Assembly: GCA_003156805.1 (NCBI GenBank)
Contig: PMHV01000072.1
Coordinates: forward strand, 9,788 to 62,810
DNA: 53,023 bases
Direction of reading: 5' to 3'
Source of the DNA: Acidobacteriaceae bacterium
GTDB taxonomy: Bacteria; Acidobacteriota; Terriglobia; Terriglobales; Acidobacteriaceae
This document shows positions 7,616 through 16,125 of this stretch, in pieces. The stretch's first letter is position 1. The number at the start of each line of letters is the position of its first letter. Under the pieces are notes generated by a model. That model was not told the DNA's origin. It saw only the letters and a program-made list of their open reading frames with translations, and did not search any database. The position numbers and the translations under genes are program-made.

Positions 7616-7855
7616 CTACATGACCAACGCGAGGTTTTCGAGTTCGTGCTCAAGGACAGGCAGGGCACACCCGGCCATTTCCACCCTGCTGGCCGCATCC
7701 AGGGCGGCTGCCGGAGAAACTCCGTAACCGCGGCCCATGAGGAACACCTGTAAGAGCTCGGCAGCTTCGTAGGAATCGAGCATCCCGCCCTGCAACAGGT
7801 CGCAGCGCAGCGCGCTTAGCTCGGTCACCGTAAATCGTCCTTTGTCATCCATGGC
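7616..7855 (-). CDS. Small protein of unknown function
   Basis: A 79-aa acidic protein (MDDKGRFTVTELSALRC...). A GGAGG box precedes two in-frame starts. ATG 7864 would leave about two bases' spacing, so ATG 7855 (11 bases) is preferred. The predicted fold is mostly helical ('LDSYEAAELLQVFL', 'AALDAASRVEMAG') with no membrane segment or known motif. It stands alone on the minus strand between repeat-rich stretches. Coding is supported by the ribosome-binding site and a sensible amino-acid composition, not by recognition of a family. Confidence 0.5.
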   Translation of the reverse strand, partial: AMDDKGRFTVTELSALRCDLLQGGMLDSYEAAELLQVFLMGRGYGVSPAAALDAASRVEMAGCALPVLEHELENLALVM

Positions 7856-8167
7856 CGTCATCACCTCCGACTCCGACCCTCTATTGTTTGCCTATTAGAC
7901 TCACTTGCGGTCACTCAAGTTGCATGCAATTTGACTGCCGCATTTGGCGCCCATTCCAGAATACGTTGCCAGCCGCCAGTTGGATTGATAAACCCTTTTG
8001 ATTATCGGAAGTTGCGGGGCAAGACTTGAGCGGGTGAGGGTTTTCTGCAAGTTGCGGGAACCCATGGCGGCGGTCCCAAACTGACACGATGTGTCGTTTC
8101 GGGAGACGGGATCGGGAAGACGCGCTCTGGAAAGACCGAGAAACGGCCGGCGGGAGTTACGGCTCTT

Positions 8168-8245
8168 GGCTACGATTGTTGGCTACGACTTTCGGCTACG
8201 ACTCTTGGTTACGACTCTCGGCTACGATTCTTGGCTACGACTGTT
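8168..8245. repeat. 13-bp tandem repeat, six units
   Basis: Six consecutive 13-bp units of the form GGCTACGAYTNTT fill the interval exactly (8168, 8181, 8194, 8207, 8220 and 8233). On the minus strand the last codons and TAG stop of the Trm112-like gene fall inside the first unit, so the array begins at the gene's stop codon. The rest of 7856-8167 shows nothing I recognise. Confidence 0.85.
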
Positions 8246-8405
8246 CGATGGTGGCTTCATCGACCAGCATGATGGGAATGTCGTCCTTCACCGCATACAC
8301 CCGGTGGCACTGGCGGCACTTCAAACTCTCAGGATTCTGGCGATAGTCGAGAGCTTGCTTGCAGGCCGGACAAACCAGAATCTGGAGCAAATCTTGGTCA
8401 ATCAT
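8235..8405 (-). CDS. Trm112-like zinc-ribbon protein (UPF0434 type)
   Basis: A 56-aa protein with the Trm112 pattern: MIDQDLLQILVCPACKQAL, then CRQCHRVYAVKDDIPIMLVDEA. The CPxC and CxxC pairs form a zinc ribbon. In eukaryotes and archaea Trm112 activates several methyltransferases; the bacterial short forms are assumed to be similar partners. Length is normal for the family. The ATG at 8405 is preferred because it begins the conserved 'M-x-D-x-x-LLxILxCPxC' motif. A truncated paralogue lies at 10677-10790, sharing about 85% nucleotide identity over 140 bp including the upstream TACAAT. The 3' end lies in the 13-bp tandem array. Confidence 0.85.
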   Translation of the reverse strand: MIDQDLLQILVCPACKQALDYRQNPESLKCRQCHRVYAVKDDIPIMLVDEATIEQS

Positions 8406-8484
8406 GAACGAAATTGTACTCCACCGGCCGGGGCCGCCAACCGCCAACGGGGATGGAATCGCAAATCATCCCGCCTCGGACGAC

Positions 8485-10164
8485 CTAGGGGTTCGCTTTG
8501 AAGTAGGCCAGGGCAGCGGCGCCGTTTATGCTGCCCCATCCGGTAGTGTAATCCCAGTCGACGGTGGCATTGTAGCCGGGGCCGAGGCCTGCGCCGTTGT
8601 TGCCGGTGGTCACGTCGTGCATGTCCGTTGTGTAAGAAGAGGACGCGCCCAGCTTGTAGAAGAGAGGAGCGACATTGCCGGTCGATTTTCCCTTGAGCGC
8701 CTCAAGCACCAATGCCCAATATCCCGCCATGTTCGGGCCCCCATAGCTGGTGCCGTATCCGGTGTACCAATTTCCCTCGTAGTAGGTGTCCAGGCCGGTG
8801 TTTTCGTCGGCATCGAAGGCGATATCCGGGATGTCGCGCTTCTTGTTGCTCGGAACGCCGGGCCCCACCTGCCAACTGGGCTTCGCAAAGTAACTGGACA
8901 CGCCGCCGCCGGAGTCAGTCCAGGCAGATTCGCTCTTGTACTTGTACTGGGCAGTCGCATTGAGGGTCGTCCCGCCGACAGCGGTCACGTTCGGATCGCT
9001 GGGTGGAAAGCCGATCTGGAGCTTTTGCGTTCCGCCGCAGCCGCCCAGGTTGTAACCATAGGCGCCGTCGTCGCCCGACCCCGCGAAGATCGTAATGCCT
9101 TCGGCGGCCATTTGGGCAAACGAAGCGTTATCCGTCTTCATGTAAGAGTTTCCGTAATCGCTTTCGCAAGTGCCCCAGGAAATAGACACGACCTGAGCCG
9201 AATCATCGCTGGCCATCTGACTGAACATCAGCGAAAAATCAGAATTCAAATTAGTAGGGACTTCGTACACGAGTAAATTTGCGCCGGGAGCCTGAGCACC
9301 GGCGTACTCAACGTCCAAAGATGGTTCGTAATCCAACGTGCTGGTGCAACCATCGACGCAGATGTTGGTAAGAGTTCCGGTACGGTTGATCGCGGTGAAA
9401 TACGTCCAGAAGTAGTCCACGTCCGAGGTCAGATAGGTATAGGCAGTAGCAATGGCAATGGTTATGCCAGTTCCGTCGTAGATCGTCTTGCCGTGAAACG
9501 TGTTGAGACGGCTTGGGAAGTTGTAAATGGTGGCTATCTGCAGCGGCGTATAAAAGATTCCAGAAACAGGAACTGGTTTGTTGAAATTGGACCCATGATG
9601 CATCGTCTCCAGCGAACTCAATCCCGCCACCGATTCCACCACATCCTTTAAGCTGGATGGAACGCTGGGGTTGCGGTCATTCGAATAGTGAGTTTCCGTG
9701 CCGAGCTGGTAGACATTGATGTTGATCGCAAATGCTTCCTCAATTTGCGCGACCGTTCCGGTGGCCTGGACCAGCACCCGGTTATCCGATACACGTTTGG
9801 TGGCGAGTCCGTGAGACTCCAGATACTGGCGCACCGCCTCGACGTCGGCTTGGCTGGGCGAGAATCTGCCGAGAAAATCCGCCGGGGTAATCCAGCGGTG
9901 ATAGTCCGGCGAGTTGGAATCGTACAGGCGATCGAGCAGATCGGCGAACTCCGCCTCGTTATGGAGTTTAAGGCCCACGACGATGGTCAGCGCTGCCTTG
10001 GGATCGCTGCGGCTCATGAATGTGGCATCTTGCAATGCCGGCGCAACGTTGTCCGGGATCGTGACTGTCGCCGACGGCTGCTCCGACGCGGCGGCGAATA
10101 ACGATATCGTCAGCAGGAGAATCAACAGGAGAAGAAGAGAAGAAAAGCGAATCGATGGAATCAT
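8485..10164 (-). CDS. Secreted S53 (sedolisin/kumamolisin-type) serine-carboxyl protease
   Basis: A 559-aa pre-pro-protease. The order is signal peptide (1-26, a run of leucines), pro-domain of the Pro-kuma_activ type (about 30-190; 'LHNEAEFADLLDRLYDSNSP', 'YHRWITPADF'), then the catalytic domain. Active-site residues are all present: E280 and D284 in DYEPSLDVEYAG, oxyanion D365 in SGDDGAYG and S473 in YGTSYGGP. The C-terminal calcium loop 'DVTTGNNG...DYTTGWGS' is intact. Members are active in acid and digest proteins outside the cell. The start ATG 10164 has a GGGAGGG box; an upstream in-frame extension to 10341 lacks signal-peptide character. It lies between the Trm112-like gene and the broken folD. 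Confidence 0.93.
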   Translation of the reverse strand: MIPSIRFSSLLLLLILLLTISLFAAASEQPSATVTIPDNVAPALQDATFMSRSDPKAALTIVVGLKLHNEAEFADLLDRLYDSNSPDYHRWITPADFLGRFSPSQADVEAVRQYLESHGLATKRVSDNRVLVQATGTVAQIEEAFAININVYQLGTETHYSNDRNPSVPSSLKDVVESVAGLSSLETMHHGSNFNKPVPVSGIFYTPLQIATIYNFPSRLNTFHGKTIYDGTGITIAIATAYTYLTSDVDYFWTYFTAINRTGTLTNICVDGCTSTLDYEPSLDVEYAGAQAPGANLLVYEVPTNLNSDFSLMFSQMASDDSAQVVSISWGTCESDYGNSYMKTDNASFAQMAAEGITIFAGSGDDGAYGYNLGGCGGTQKLQIGFPPSDPNVTAVGGTTLNATAQYKYKSESAWTDSGGGVSSYFAKPSWQVGPGVPSNKKRDIPDIAFDADENTGLDTYYEGNWYTGYGTSYGGPNMAGYWALVLEALKGKSTGNVAPLFYKLGASSSYTTDMHDVTTGNNGAGLGPGYNATVDWDYTTGWGSINGAAALAYFKANP

Positions 10165-10423
10165 CGGCCCTCCCAGGGAACCCCCCGTTACGCTTGCGCC
10201 AACCGCGCAATTCTGCGGCTGTGGCATGCGGCTGTCAAGGTGAAAGAATTTGCAGCCGGTAACGCAGCCGAACCAGAACTTCTTAGTGAGCACTCTTTTC
10301 CACCGCCGCGATTGCGATAGAATCTCAACCAAGCTAGGCATTTGCGCACATGATCTGAATCAGTTGATCCGGGTCCACCGATCGGGTCAACCGATAAAGA
10401 TCAACGAAAGGCCGACGAAACCG

Positions 10424-10792
10424 ATGGCAGCCACCATTCTCGACGGCGCCAAGCTGGCCGGCGATATCCGCGCCGAAGTCGCGGCCGAAGTCCGCTCCCT
10501 GGCCGAGGCCGGAGTGCGCCCAGGCTTGGCCGTGGTTCTTGCCGGTCACAATCCGGCTTCGGAGATTTATGTGCGCGGCAAGGTCAAGGCCTGCGAAGAG
10601 GTTGGCATCTATAGCGAGAAGCATACGCCGCCCGATTCCGCCACCACCGCCGAACTTCTCGCGCTGGTCGAACATCTCAACCAGGCCGGTGGCACTGGCG
10701 GCACTTCAGGCTCTCGGGATTCTGGCGATAGTCGAGGGCCTGCTTGCAGGCCGGACAAACCAGAATCTGCAGCAACTCTGGGTCTACCATGA
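10424..10792 (+). pseudogene. folD: Truncated folD (methylene-THF dehydrogenase/cyclohydrolase) with foreign 3' end
   Basis: Codons 1-87 are a good FolD N-terminus: 'MAATILDGAKLAGDI', 'RPGLAVVLAGHNPAS' and the catalytic 'YVRGKVKACEEVGI' (Tyr and Lys), ending at 'LVEHLNQ'. At 10686 the sequence switches abruptly to the antisense of a Trm112-like gene, and the frame ends after 35 unrelated residues. The substrate-channel remainder and whole NADP-binding domain (about 200 residues of a normal 280-300) are missing, so no working enzyme is expected. The start region and ATG look intact. Either a deletion joined two genes here or the assembly is wrong. Because folate one-carbon metabolism is needed, another FolD or a replacement must exist if this is real. 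Confidence 0.85.
10677..10790 (-). pseudogene. Truncated second Trm112-like gene fused to folD remnant
   Basis: On the minus strand ATG 10790 opens 35 codons nearly identical to the Trm112-like protein at 8235-8405 (MVDPELLQILVCPACKQAL..., ending at CRQCHR). After two foreign codons (Pro-Gly) it meets TGA inside folD sequence. The C-terminal third (VYAVKDDIPIML...) is missing. Nucleotide similarity to the intact gene begins exactly at 10686 (8301 in the other copy) and extends about 35 bp beyond the start codon, including GAGTACAAT. The divergence between copies (about 15%) argues against a simple misassembly of one locus. Confidence 0.82.
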
Positions 10793-10939
10793 CCACGGCA
10801 TTGTACTCTACCAGCCGGGCTGGGTGAACGCGGTGTAGTCCAGATTTTCAGAATGAAGCTGCTTCGGCACGGTATGCCGGAAACGGAAATGGATTCTGCT
10901 GAAAGGCCACGGCATTTGGTCAAGGCACCGCGCCCGCCG

Positions 10940-11377
10940 CTACACCCGCCAATAGTCGGGGCGCCAGGTTTTGATCAGCTTCTTGATGTCGGCGCGGGAA
11001 AGCTTTTGGGCGAGCGTGCGTTCGACCAGGGCGGGCAATTCGCCGTCGGAGGCGAAGCGCAGGCCGATCAGTTGCCCTTCCTCCAGTTCGGGGATGCGGG
11101 AGCGCAAGGGTTCGCTGAGGACGGCGGCGAGACGCAGACGCTCCTCGAGGCGAATGATGCGGTCCTGCAGCTTGTTGACGTAGAGCCGGATCTTGAGGAC
11201 CACGATCAGGACCGCGACCAAGACCACGAAGAGCAATCCCGAGTGCCAGCCTGGGTAGCGCAGAAAGTGGACGACCGCGACGCCGACGGCGATGGCGAAG
11301 ACCGGCAGCGCGAAGAAATGATACAGCGGATCGAACCTGGTATGGTTGGCCAGAGTTTGCGGCTTCTTTTCGGTCAC
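10940..11377 (-). CDS. DUF6526 membrane protein
   Basis: A 145-aa protein. The N-terminus 'NHTRFDPLYHFFALPVFAI' is the hallmark of DUF6526; two membrane helices (about 22-40 and 46-63) are followed by a cytoplasmic helical tail rich in Glu/Arg/Leu (LQDRIIRLEERLRLAAVL). Function is unknown; the family is frequent in Acidobacteriota and Bacteroidetes. It is monocistronic, divergent from the quinone reductase pair. The 119-bp divergent gap to 11497 contains an AGGAGA box for this gene, but I see no clear promoter. Confidence 0.72.
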   Translation of the reverse strand: MTEKKPQTLANHTRFDPLYHFFALPVFAIAVGVAVVHFLRYPGWHSGLLFVVLVAVLIVVLKIRLYVNKLQDRIIRLEERLRLAAVLSEPLRSRIPELEEGQLIGLRFASDGELPALVERTLAQKLSRADIKKLIKTWRPDYWRV

Positions 11378-11496
11378 AGGGAATCTCCTGGAGAAACGTT
11401 AGCCCACGAATCTATACCTCAAATCGGGAATGGTCAAAATCAATTGGGGGAGCTGGGCCGCGAATCGCAGACACGGAGCGGCACATCGAAAGGAAC

Positions 11497-12465
11497 ATGA
11501 AAGCCATTCAAGTCAAGCAGCCGGGCGGGCCCGAGGTAATGGAACTGGTGGAGTCGCCGGTTCCGCAAGCGAAGGCGAACGAGGCGGTGGTGAAGCTGGC
11601 CGCTGCGGGAGTGAATTTTATCGATGTTTATTTCCGCGAAGGACGCTATAAGGCGCGCTTCCCTTTTGTGCCAGGACAGGAGGGTGCGGGTACGGTCACG
11701 GCCGTGGGCGCGGGGGTGCAGACGGTGAAGGTGGGCGATCGAGTGGCATGGTGCGGCCTGCCAGGATCGTATGCGGAGTATGCGGCGGTGGAGGCCGACC
11801 GGCTGGTGCCGATTCCCGAGGGGGTGAGCGAGCGGGAGGCGGCCGCGGCTTTGCTGCAGGGCATGACGGCGCACTATCTCTCGCACGACACATACACTCT
11901 CAAGAGCGGCGAGGCGGCGCTGGTTCATGCCGCCGCCGGCGGTGTGGGTTTGCTGCTGGTGCAGATGGCGCACAACATCGGGGCACGGGTGATCGCCACG
12001 GTTTCGACCGAGGCCAAGGCCAAGCTGGCGCGCGAGGCCGGGGCGGACGATGTGATCCTCTACACGCACACGGACTTCGAGAGCGAGACCAAGCGGCTGA
12101 CCGGGGGCAAGGGCGTGGATGTTGTATATGACTCGGTGGGGAAGACGACGTTCGACAAGGGCCTGAACATTCTGCGGCCGCGGGGATTGATGGTGCTGTT
12201 CGGGGGATCGAGCGGAGCGGTGCCGCCATTCGATTTGATCGCATTGTCGCAAAAGGGATCGCTCTACGTAACGCGTCCGACGCTGGCGCATTACACCGCG
12301 ACGCGAGAAGAACTGCTGGCACGTTCGAGCGCCGTGTTTGGCATGATGTCCGCAGGTAAACTCAAGTTGCGCATCGAGCACATCTATCCGCTGGCCGAAG
12401 CGCAACAGGCGCACCGCGACCTGGAAGGCCGCAAGACCACCGGCAAGCTGCTGCTGATATCCTGA
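11497..12465 (+). CDS. qor: NADPH:quinone oxidoreductase (zeta-crystallin-like MDR family), copy 1
   Basis: A 322-aa zinc-free medium-chain reductase that uses NADPH to reduce quinones. It has the N-terminal GroES-like catalytic domain ('PGQEGAGTVTAVG', 'VGDRVAW') and the C-terminal Rossmann domain with 'HAAAGGVGLLLVQMA'. The Cys ligands of alcohol dehydrogenases are absent, as expected for QOR. The 'LTGGKGVDVVYDSVG' block is typical. An AAAGGA box precedes ATG 11497. The next gene is a close paralogue 80 bases downstream, so the two are probably transcribed together. Confidence 0.9.
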   Translation: MKAIQVKQPGGPEVMELVESPVPQAKANEAVVKLAAAGVNFIDVYFREGRYKARFPFVPGQEGAGTVTAVGAGVQTVKVGDRVAWCGLPGSYAEYAAVEADRLVPIPEGVSEREAAAALLQGMTAHYLSHDTYTLKSGEAALVHAAAGGVGLLLVQMAHNIGARVIATVSTEAKAKLAREAGADDVILYTHTDFESETKRLTGGKGVDVVYDSVGKTTFDKGLNILRPRGLMVLFGGSSGAVPPFDLIALSQKGSLYVTRPTLAHYTATREELLARSSAVFGMMSAGKLKLRIEHIYPLAEAQQAHRDLEGRKTTGKLLLIS

Positions 12466-12545
12466 ATTCCGTCCACGCGCGAAGGCTGGCGTCAGGCGCA
12501 TTCCTGCGCAGAAGCAGGAGTGCGGCGCGGCTCGACTGAGGAACC

Positions 12546-13514
12546 ATGAAAGCAATCCGAATCACGCATACGGGCGGAGCGGAAGTAATGGAGTTGGCGG
12601 AGCTGCCCGTTCCTCATCCGAAGGCGAATGAGGCAGTGGTCAAGGTGTCGGCCGCGGGAGTGAATTCGATCGACATCAACATTCGCGAAGGGCAGGTGAA
12701 AGCGCCATTGCCGCTGGTGCTGGGCCAGGAAGGCGCAGGTGTGGTGACGGCGGTGGGCGCGGAGGTGAAATCGGCGAAGGTGGGAGATCGCGTGGCGTGG
12801 AGCGGCGTGCTGGGATCATATTCCGAATATGTGGCGGCGCCGGCCGAGGCACTGGTGCCGGTTCCGCCAGGAGTGACCGACCAGCAAGCCGCGGCCGCGA
12901 TGTTGCAGGGCTTGACCGCCCACTATTTGTGTTACGACGCGCATCCGCTGAAGCCGGGACAAACGGTGCTGGCTCATGCCGCCGCCGGAGGCGTGGGGCT
13001 GTTGCTGGTGCAGATGGCGCACAACCTTGGCGCGCGGGTGATCGGCACGGTGTCAACCGAAGAGAAGGCCAAGCTGGCGCGGCAAGCCGGCGCCGACGAA
13101 GCGATCGTCTATGCGCAGATGGATTTCGAAACGGAAACCAGGCGGCTGACCGGCGGTAAGGGCGTGGACGTGGTCTTTGACGGAGTGGGCAAGGCGACGT
13201 TCGCAAGAAGTCTGAACCTGTTGCGGCCACGAGGCATGCTGGTGCTTTACGGAGCGTCCAGCGGGCCGGTGCCGCCGGTGGATCCGGCGACGCTTTCCGA
13301 TAAGGGATCGCTCTACATGGCGCGCACCACGCTGGCACACTTTACGGCCACGCGCGAGGAACTGCTGGCGCGCTCGGGAGCGGTGTTCGGCATGATCGCG
13401 TCAGGAAAACTCAAGCTGCGCATCGCGCCTATGTATCCGCTGGCAGCAGCTCAGCAGGCGCATCGGGATTTGGAAGAGCGGAAGAATGCGGGGAAGTTGC
13501 TGCTGATTCCGTAG
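12546..13514 (+). CDS. NADPH:quinone oxidoreductase, tandem copy 2
   Basis: It is the same length (322 aa) and architecture as the preceding gene, with roughly 70% identity by eye throughout. The GroES-like half is shared (PLVLGQEGAGVVTAVG), as is the cofactor loop (AHAAAGGVGLLLVQMA). Differences concentrate near the N-terminus and around the substrate pocket (SIDINIREG against FIDVYFREG), so the two may prefer different quinones or enals. A GAGGA box precedes ATG 12546. The pair looks like a local tandem duplication that has had time to diverge. Confidence 0.88.
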   Translation: MKAIRITHTGGAEVMELAELPVPHPKANEAVVKVSAAGVNSIDINIREGQVKAPLPLVLGQEGAGVVTAVGAEVKSAKVGDRVAWSGVLGSYSEYVAAPAEALVPVPPGVTDQQAAAAMLQGLTAHYLCYDAHPLKPGQTVLAHAAAGGVGLLLVQMAHNLGARVIGTVSTEEKAKLARQAGADEAIVYAQMDFETETRRLTGGKGVDVVFDGVGKATFARSLNLLRPRGMLVLYGASSGPVPPVDPATLSDKGSLYMARTTLAHFTATREELLARSGAVFGMIASGKLKLRIAPMYPLAAAQQAHRDLEERKNAGKLLLIP

Positions 13515-13519
13515 TGGCC

Positions 13520-13933
13520 TCAGATGAGGCGGAGATTGGGAAAATCTTGAGCATAGCGATTGGCATCGCGGGTCATGAGCCGGTCCGCTTTTAGCAGCGC
13601 GTGCGACGCGATTACGAAGTCCGCCGGCAAACGCTTTGGCGAACCTCCGCCGGAACTGCGGCGGCGGATGGCGTAGGCAGCAAAGCTTGCAGCCGCCAGC
13701 ATCCAGACATCCTCTTCAAGGTCGAAATCAATAGCGACGGCCGTTTCCGCAAGAGCCTTCCGAACCTTCTGCACATTCAGGCCAGGGACTGCCGATAGCT
13801 CGACGAAGACTGGCGCGCTTATCACCAGTGCTCCCTCTGCGCGAAGTTTTGACAACTGAGCGGCAATCGTGGCCGCCGAGGGGGCTGCCGACCAGATTGG
13901 CGATAGGATGTTCGTGTCAAGAGCCGTTCTCAT
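13520..13933 (-). CDS. vapC: PIN-domain ribonuclease toxin (VapC type)
   Basis: A 137-aa PIN-domain protein. Its acidic metal-binding residues are present: Asp in ALDTNIL, Glu in VFVELSAV, Asp in PADFVIASHA and Asp in MTRDANRY. VapC toxins cleave tRNA or rRNA when freed from their antitoxin. It lies 9 bases downstream of an AbrB-type antitoxin gene on the same strand, the standard antitoxin-first order. The RRRSSGGGSPKR loop before the third acidic residue is an unusual basic insertion. Its 3' end meets the end of the second quinone reductase gene head-on with 5 bases between. Confidence 0.85.
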   Translation of the reverse strand: MRTALDTNILSPIWSAAPSAATIAAQLSKLRAEGALVISAPVFVELSAVPGLNVQKVRKALAETAVAIDFDLEEDVWMLAAASFAAYAIRRRSSGGGSPKRLPADFVIASHALLKADRLMTRDANRYAQDFPNLRLI

Positions 13934-13942
13934 TCGTAGTCT

Positions 13943-14194
13943 TTATTCGTAGTCCTTATCGCTGCGCATGTCGTCAATCCAGGCCTTTATCCCTTCTTCG
14001 CCGCCGGGGAACGGGTCTGCAATCCCGATGAACTTCTCGAAGGGGTTGACTTCCGAGCGGGCGGGCCGGATCACGGTGCGGCCTTCCTCCACCACAAACT
14101 CGACGCGGTCGCCGGTCTCGAGCCCGAGGCGTTTGCGGATTTCTTGCGGAACCGTCAGCTGACCCTTGCTGCTGATTGTGCTAAAGTGACCCAT
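13943..14194 (-). CDS. AbrB/MazE-type antitoxin
   Basis: An 83-aa protein with a SpoVT-AbrB swapped-hairpin DNA-binding domain: 'STISSKGQLTVPQEIRKRLGLETGDRVEFVVEEG' spans about residues 5-40. The acidic C-terminal tail (EEGIKAWIDDMRSDKDYE) is the likely toxin-neutralising part. It should bind the VapC-type toxin made from the next gene and repress their shared promoter. No obvious palindrome was found in the 62 bases upstream, so its operator is not assigned. Confidence 0.85.
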   Translation of the reverse strand: MGHFSTISSKGQLTVPQEIRKRLGLETGDRVEFVVEEGRTVIRPARSEVNPFEKFIGIADPFPGGEEGIKAWIDDMRSDKDYE

Positions 14195-14256
14195 CTTTAC
14201 TGCTACTCCTTACTGCAAAAATAGGCTATTTTACCAATGATTGCAAGAGGATAGCT

Positions 14257-14916
14257 CTACCGCCTGCGCGAATACGGCCTTAGGTACGCCGGCACATCGA
14301 TCTTCGCATCAAGCCGCGGATCGTCAATCGGCGTTCCCGCAACCATCTCCAGCGGAACGACTCCAGCCCAGGTGGGGAAGGAATAATCTTCTTCATCGTC
14401 GATGGGGGGTCCGGTACGGACTTTGGCTGAGAATTCTTCGATGGGCAAGCACAGGACCGAGGTCTGTTTGAGTTCGCGCTGGTTGGGCTGGCGCGCATCG
14501 TCCCAGCGTCCGGGCAGGATGTGTTCGGAGAGAGTGCGCAATGCTTCCAGCTTTTCCGCGGGTTCCTCTACGAGCGAAGCGGTCCCCAGGATCACGACCG
14601 AGCGATAGTTCATGGAATGGTTGAAAACGGAGCGCGCCAGCACCAATCCATCGAGCAGGGTCACGGTCACGCAGACCGGAACGGCTTCCTTCATCCGGCG
14701 CAACATGCGGCTGGCCGCGGAGCCGTGGACGTAGAGGTTCGCATCCTGGCGTCCGTAAGACGTGGGAATCACGAAGGGCTGGCCGTCGGCGACGAAACCG
14801 ACATGGCACAGGAAACCCGCGTCGAGGATGTCATAAACGGTTGCGCGATCGTAAACACCGCGATGGGGTTCGCGGATGACACGAGTCCGCGCAGTAGGCG
14901 TGTGCGGTTGAGACAT
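14257..14916 (-). CDS. Pyridoxamine 5'-phosphate oxidase-like FMN-binding protein
   Basis: A 219-aa split-barrel flavoprotein. 'GVYDRATVYDILDAGFLCHVGF' and 'QPFVIPTSY' followed by 'LYVHGSAASRMLRRM' mark the FMN-binding barrel, and 'NHSMNYRSVVILG' is typical of this subfamily, which includes NimA-like nitroreductase relatives. The substrate is unknown. ATG 14916 (MSQPHTP) is used because the 64 codons upstream are Arg/Ser-rich and overlap the neighbouring gene. It lies downstream of the CPBP protease gene on the same strand with a 124-base gap. Confidence 0.82.
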   Translation of the reverse strand: MSQPHTPTARTRVIREPHRGVYDRATVYDILDAGFLCHVGFVADGQPFVIPTSYGRQDANLYVHGSAASRMLRRMKEAVPVCVTVTLLDGLVLARSVFNHSMNYRSVVILGTASLVEEPAEKLEALRTLSEHILPGRWDDARQPNQRELKQTSVLCLPIEEFSAKVRTGPPIDDEEDYSFPTWAGVVPLEMVAGTPIDDPRLDAKIDVPAYLRPYSRRR

Positions 14917-15040
14917 TGAGGGACGAACTCCAGGCAAGCGCCAAGGATGGGTGAAAAGAAAAGTGTACCACCGGCGGAGTCCGGACTTCGGGCCGTCCCG
15001 CGCTCGGCCATCGTCCAAACACTCTCCGCCACGCCTTTCC

Positions 15041-15985
15041 TTAAGACTGCCCGCCGAAAGGGTAATACTGATTCTGGCGATAGACGCGGCTGAACAGGAT
15101 GGCGACAATCCCTAGCACAATCGGAGTGAACACGCAGGCTTCCGGGCCGACACTGCCGCCCGTGAGCCAGTTGGGTCCGTTGAAGGTGCAATTGAAAAGA
15201 TTGTGGTAAGGAAGAATGCCGCTGTCGGGGACACCATAGAAAAACGTCTGGCCCCAGTCCCATCCGGCATGGAATCCCACCGCCCACCACAAGTTGCCGG
15301 TGCGGCGCAGGAAAAAGCAGAACAACAATCCGAATAACACCACCGAAAACAGGCCGAACTTCGACTCGCCCGGATTGCCGGCGTGGGCCAGACCGAACAG
15401 CGCCGAGAGCAGAACCGCCGACGGCCAGAAGCCAATGCCTGTGGTCAGCGTAAATTGCAGATATCCGCGAAAAGCAAACTCTTCGGCGAGGCCGACCAGC
15501 ACAAAGGCTGCGCTCCAGGCGGCAATCGCAGTGACGATCGTGCGGCCGTGGATTGCCATTCCCGTCAGGTGGAAGCCGCGCAGCGCGAAAATTCCCAGCA
15601 GGCTGCCGCTGATGGCCAGGAACCCGGCGAGAGTTCCGATCCAGAAGTTCTTTCGGAACGCAGGCCTGCCGGGAAGTCCGTACTGGCGATACTTGCGGCG
15701 CTCGATTCTTGCCATGGCAAGTGCAGCAATCGATGTGAAGAGGAAAATTGTTCCCTCGGAGATGCCCAAGCCGATAGGAGTGAGCATGGTCATGCCCATT
15801 CCGCCACCCCTCCCGAACCGGCGCAGGGCCGCAAACAGAGCAACGAACAACGCGGCCACGATGGCCAGGAAAATCAGCAGGCGCCAGCCGGCGCGAAGGC
15901 CGGTGCTCCCGCGAAAGATGGTGTTGGGCGCGGGCGGCGGCGGACTGCCTGGCTCTGGGAAAATAGCGGTACCTGAGTCGGACAT
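15041..15985 (-). CDS. CPBP-family intramembrane metalloprotease
   Basis: A 314-aa membrane protein with about eight hydrophobic segments. The three CPBP/Rce1 motifs are visible: EEFAFRGYL (EExxxR), FGLAHAGNP (the FxxxH motif) and GFHAGWDWGQ. In bacteria such enzymes are linked to bacteriocin maturation or immunity and to stress signalling; the substrate here is unknown. The first 25 residues are Pro-rich and cytoplasmic. Several acidobacterial genomes carry many stand-alone copies, and nothing nearby suggests a bacteriocin locus apart from the small secreted peptide 5.5 kb away. Confidence 0.87.
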   Translation of the reverse strand: MSDSGTAIFPEPGSPPPPAPNTIFRGSTGLRAGWRLLIFLAIVAALFVALFAALRRFGRGGGMGMTMLTPIGLGISEGTIFLFTSIAALAMARIERRKYRQYGLPGRPAFRKNFWIGTLAGFLAISGSLLGIFALRGFHLTGMAIHGRTIVTAIAAWSAAFVLVGLAEEFAFRGYLQFTLTTGIGFWPSAVLLSALFGLAHAGNPGESKFGLFSVVLFGLLFCFFLRRTGNLWWAVGFHAGWDWGQTFFYGVPDSGILPYHNLFNCTFNGPNWLTGGSVGPEACVFTPIVLGIVAILFSRVYRQNQYYPFGGQS

Positions 15986-16125
15986 TGTTCCTATCTACGA
16001 AAAAAAAACGGCGAAGTTCCGCTCACCACGACGGCAGAGTGCCCCAGAGAAAACAGAACCAAGATAAAGCTTGTCTCTGTGACTCCGTGCCTCCGTGGTG
16101 AACGTTTTTCGCTGAGAGCGAACGA

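Noticed and set aside
7268..8245. Tandem repeats that might suggest CRISPR
   Set aside because: Units are 13-15 bp and directly adjacent with no spacers; no cas genes are present.
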